DNA from: Syntrophaceae bacterium CG2_30_49_12
GTDB taxonomy: Bacteria; Desulfobacterota; Syntrophia; Syntrophales; CG2-30-49-12
Direction of reading: 5' to 3'
Length of the DNA: 7,394 nucleotides
Assembly: GCA_001873675.1 (NCBI GenBank)
Contig: MNZP01000216.1
Span: 1 to 7,394 of the forward strand
How positions within the stretch are numbered: the first letter of the stretch is position 1; every line of letters starts with the position of its first letter. The position numbers and the translations under genes are program-made. This document shows positions 5,802 to 7,394 of this stretch, piece after piece. The notes beneath the pieces were generated by a model that saw nothing but the letters and a program-made list of their open reading frames with translations, was not told the origin of the DNA and ran no database searches.

Positions 5802-7394
5802 CTAAGGAAATAAATAAGTTTTTCCTTTTGTCTGGTCCGTTTTTTCTTCCATAGTATCTGTATTTATGAGCTTTGGAGTGATAAATATCACGAGCTGTTT
5901 TCGTGTTTTCGTGATAGCTTCGGATTTAAACAACCAGCCTAAAACCGGTATCTTGGAGAGCCAGGGAACGCCGGATATAGCTTTGTAATCTTCCGTTTTT
6001 AAGATACCCCCGATGACAATCGTATCTCCATCCCGAACAACAATTTTAGACTCTACCTCGCTTCTATTGATCGGGGGATTCCCCGCTAAATCTTTGGCCC
6101 TGGCATAGTCTGCATAATCATTTGTCGCCTTGATCTCCATGGAAATGCTACCATCGGGCGTGATCTTCGGTTTGACGTCAAGCTCCAGAAGCGCTTGCTT
6201 AAAGCTTACATTCATGCGTCCCTCTTTATCTATGGTGATATAGGGAATATCCTGACCTTGCTTTATCGTTGCCTTGACGTTGTCCATCGTAGTTATTTTC
6301 GGTGATGAAATGATCTTTCCCTGATTCGTTGCTTCTAAGGCCGCAATCTGGGCTTCAATGACGGCAGAGGCCCCTCCAAGCACGAGACCGATTGTTGGCG
6401 ATGAAAGTACGGTTGGAAAATTGACGCCTACCGAGTGTATTGTTTTACCCTCCGGTGTTTGAAACCCGATACCCTCCGCGTAGCTCTGTGTCATAACACG
6501 GCTCCTGTCAGGATTTGTTCCCGCGGCTACAGCAGCGGGGTAGCTGCCGGCTCGTCCATATAATGCTCCGCCCCACTGTACTCCGAGGTTTCTGACGAAG
6601 TCATCCGTTGCCTCTATAATCTTCGCCTCTATGGCCACCTGTCTCAGTTTGCCTTTTTCTTCCAGAAGCTTCTGCTCCGCCTCTTTTGCAAGCTCCTCTG
6701 CCTTCTTTTGATCCTCTTCAAGGGATTTCCGATCAGCTTCTTCTTTTTTCATCCTCTCAAGAGTCTTAACTACGACTATCTTGCCCTCCTGTCTCTTGCC
6801 GAGGCCCTGGATAGTTAGAATGGTATCGAGGGCCTGATCCCAGGGGACATTTTCCATGTGCACAGTTATATTACCTTTTACGTCATCACTGAAGACAATA
6901 CTGATTCCACTCAGTTCAGATAATAACCGGAAGACACTTTTAATGTTTGCATCTTGAAAATCGAGAGATATCTTATGGCCGGTGTACTTTGGTTTTTCTC
7001 TTTCTTCTTCAGTCTCCACCTTAGCTGGTTTGGCTTCCTTGTCGGCAAGAGAGGGCGTCTTTACCAGATCAACAGACACCTTTTCTTTACCCTTGACCTC
7101 GTAAGCCGGCTTTTCGGCTGTCGGGGTAACCGCCTCCGTAAGACCGGCCACATTAAAATCAATAAGGACTTTCTGTTCTTCCAGTCTTATACTGCAGGGA
7201 ACCAGCTTCTTAAGAACGATTGTTAAGTAGACACATTGTTTCCCCTCAAAGGTCTTCTGGATTGGGGAGACAATAATGATGTTAGTGAGCTTTCCCTCGC
7301 CGAGAGGCCGCCTGAGTCCCTCCGGAACAAGCATGTTTTCCAATCTCAACAGCACGACACCAGCAGCTTGATATTCAATATAGGGCAGGCTGGC
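5802..7394 (-). CDS. pilQ: Type IV pilus secretin PilQ-like protein, 5' end outside the window
   Basis: Outer-membrane secretin forming the multimeric gate through which type IV pili pass. The frame stays open to the right edge (13 more codons above the GTG at 7355), so the gene is truncated by the window; 530 residues are visible. Numbering from that GTG, the first ~70 residues are an AMIN-type beta domain (peptidoglycan binding in PilQ). A charged linker (about 85-125) and an STN/N0 domain (about 128-198, KISLDFQDANIKSVFRLLSE) follow. Next comes a Lys/Glu-rich probable coiled coil (about 199-238). The secretin core runs from QVAIEAKIIEATDDF (239) to KQLVIFITPKLI (486-497), including the signature region VPWLSKIPVLGWLF. 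The N1 (secretin_N) domain normally found before the core is not visible. The TPR lipoprotein gene follows, and pilMNOP would be expected beyond the window. T2SS GspD is less likely because of the AMIN domain and the core wording. Confidence 0.92.
   Translation of the reverse strand, partial: ASLPYIEYQAAGVVLLRLENMLVPEGLRRPLGEGKLTNIIIVSPIQKTFEGKQCVYLTIVLKKLVPCSIRLEEQKVLIDFNVAGLTEAVTPTAEKPAYEVKGKEKVSVDLVKTPSLADKEAKPAKVETEEEREKPKYTGHKISLDFQDANIKSVFRLLSELSGISIVFSDDVKGNITVHMENVPWDQALDTILTIQGLGKRQEGKIVVVKTLERMKKEEADRKSLEEDQKKAEELAKEAEQKLLEEKGKLRQVAIEAKIIEATDDFVRNLGVQWGGALYGRAGSYPAAVAAGTNPDRSRVMTQSYAEGIGFQTPEGKTIHSVGVNFPTVLSSPTIGLVLGGASAVIEAQIAALEATNQGKIISSPKITTMDNVKATIKQGQDIPYITIDKEGRMNVSFKQALLELDVKPKITPDGSISMEIKATNDYADYARAKDLAGNPPINRSEVESKIVVRDGDTIVIGGILKTEDYKAISGVPWLSKIPVLGWLFKSEAITKTRKQLVIFITPKLINTDTMEEKTDQTKGKTYLFP

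Overview
The window looks like a chromosomal segment of a Gram-negative bacterium. It encodes an outer-membrane secretin of the type IV pilus class, a PilF/PilW-like TPR lipoprotein and the 3' end of a periplasmic adaptor gene, so an outer membrane is implied. The pilQ-TPR pairing, the moderate GC content and the KE-rich secretin linker fit Desulfobacterota (deltaproteobacterial lineages such as Syntrophia). That placement is an inference from gene style, not from a marker gene.

Left part, plus strand (about 227-3241): a transport operon. It opens with only the last ~48 codons of a HlyD-family adaptor gene. The frame is cut off by AT-rich, apparently non-coding DNA (1-226) whose inner edge resembles an insertion-sequence end (possibly ISL3-like). 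Then come an intact FtsX/MacB/DevC-type ABC permease, its ATPase (TGATG overlap) and a cation diffusion facilitator with two HxxxD metal sites (overlapping the ATPase by 20 bp). Adaptor, permease and ATPase would form a DevBCA/MacAB-like exporter, and the CDF pump adds metal export from the cytoplasm. The adaptor is broken here, so the exporter is probably impaired unless an adaptor is supplied from elsewhere.

Right part, minus strand (7394 down to 3263): a PilQ-like secretin (5' end outside the window), a six-TPR lipoprotein of the PilF/PilW type, mutM (Fpg, 8-oxoguanine DNA glycosylase) and an unrecognised exported protein. The two gene blocks converge with only 21 bp between stop codons and no obvious terminator.

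Three points deserve attention. The secretin seems to lack the N1 (KH-like) ring domain between its STN/N0 domain and the secretin core, with a charged coiled-coil-like linker in its place. The mutM gene carries a perfect 19-bp palindrome that looks like an in-frame REP-type insertion in the interdomain linker of Fpg. The adaptor gene is truncated at an IS-like boundary. I found no CRISPR array, tRNA, rRNA or complete transposase, and no convincing evidence of an entirely new multi-gene system.
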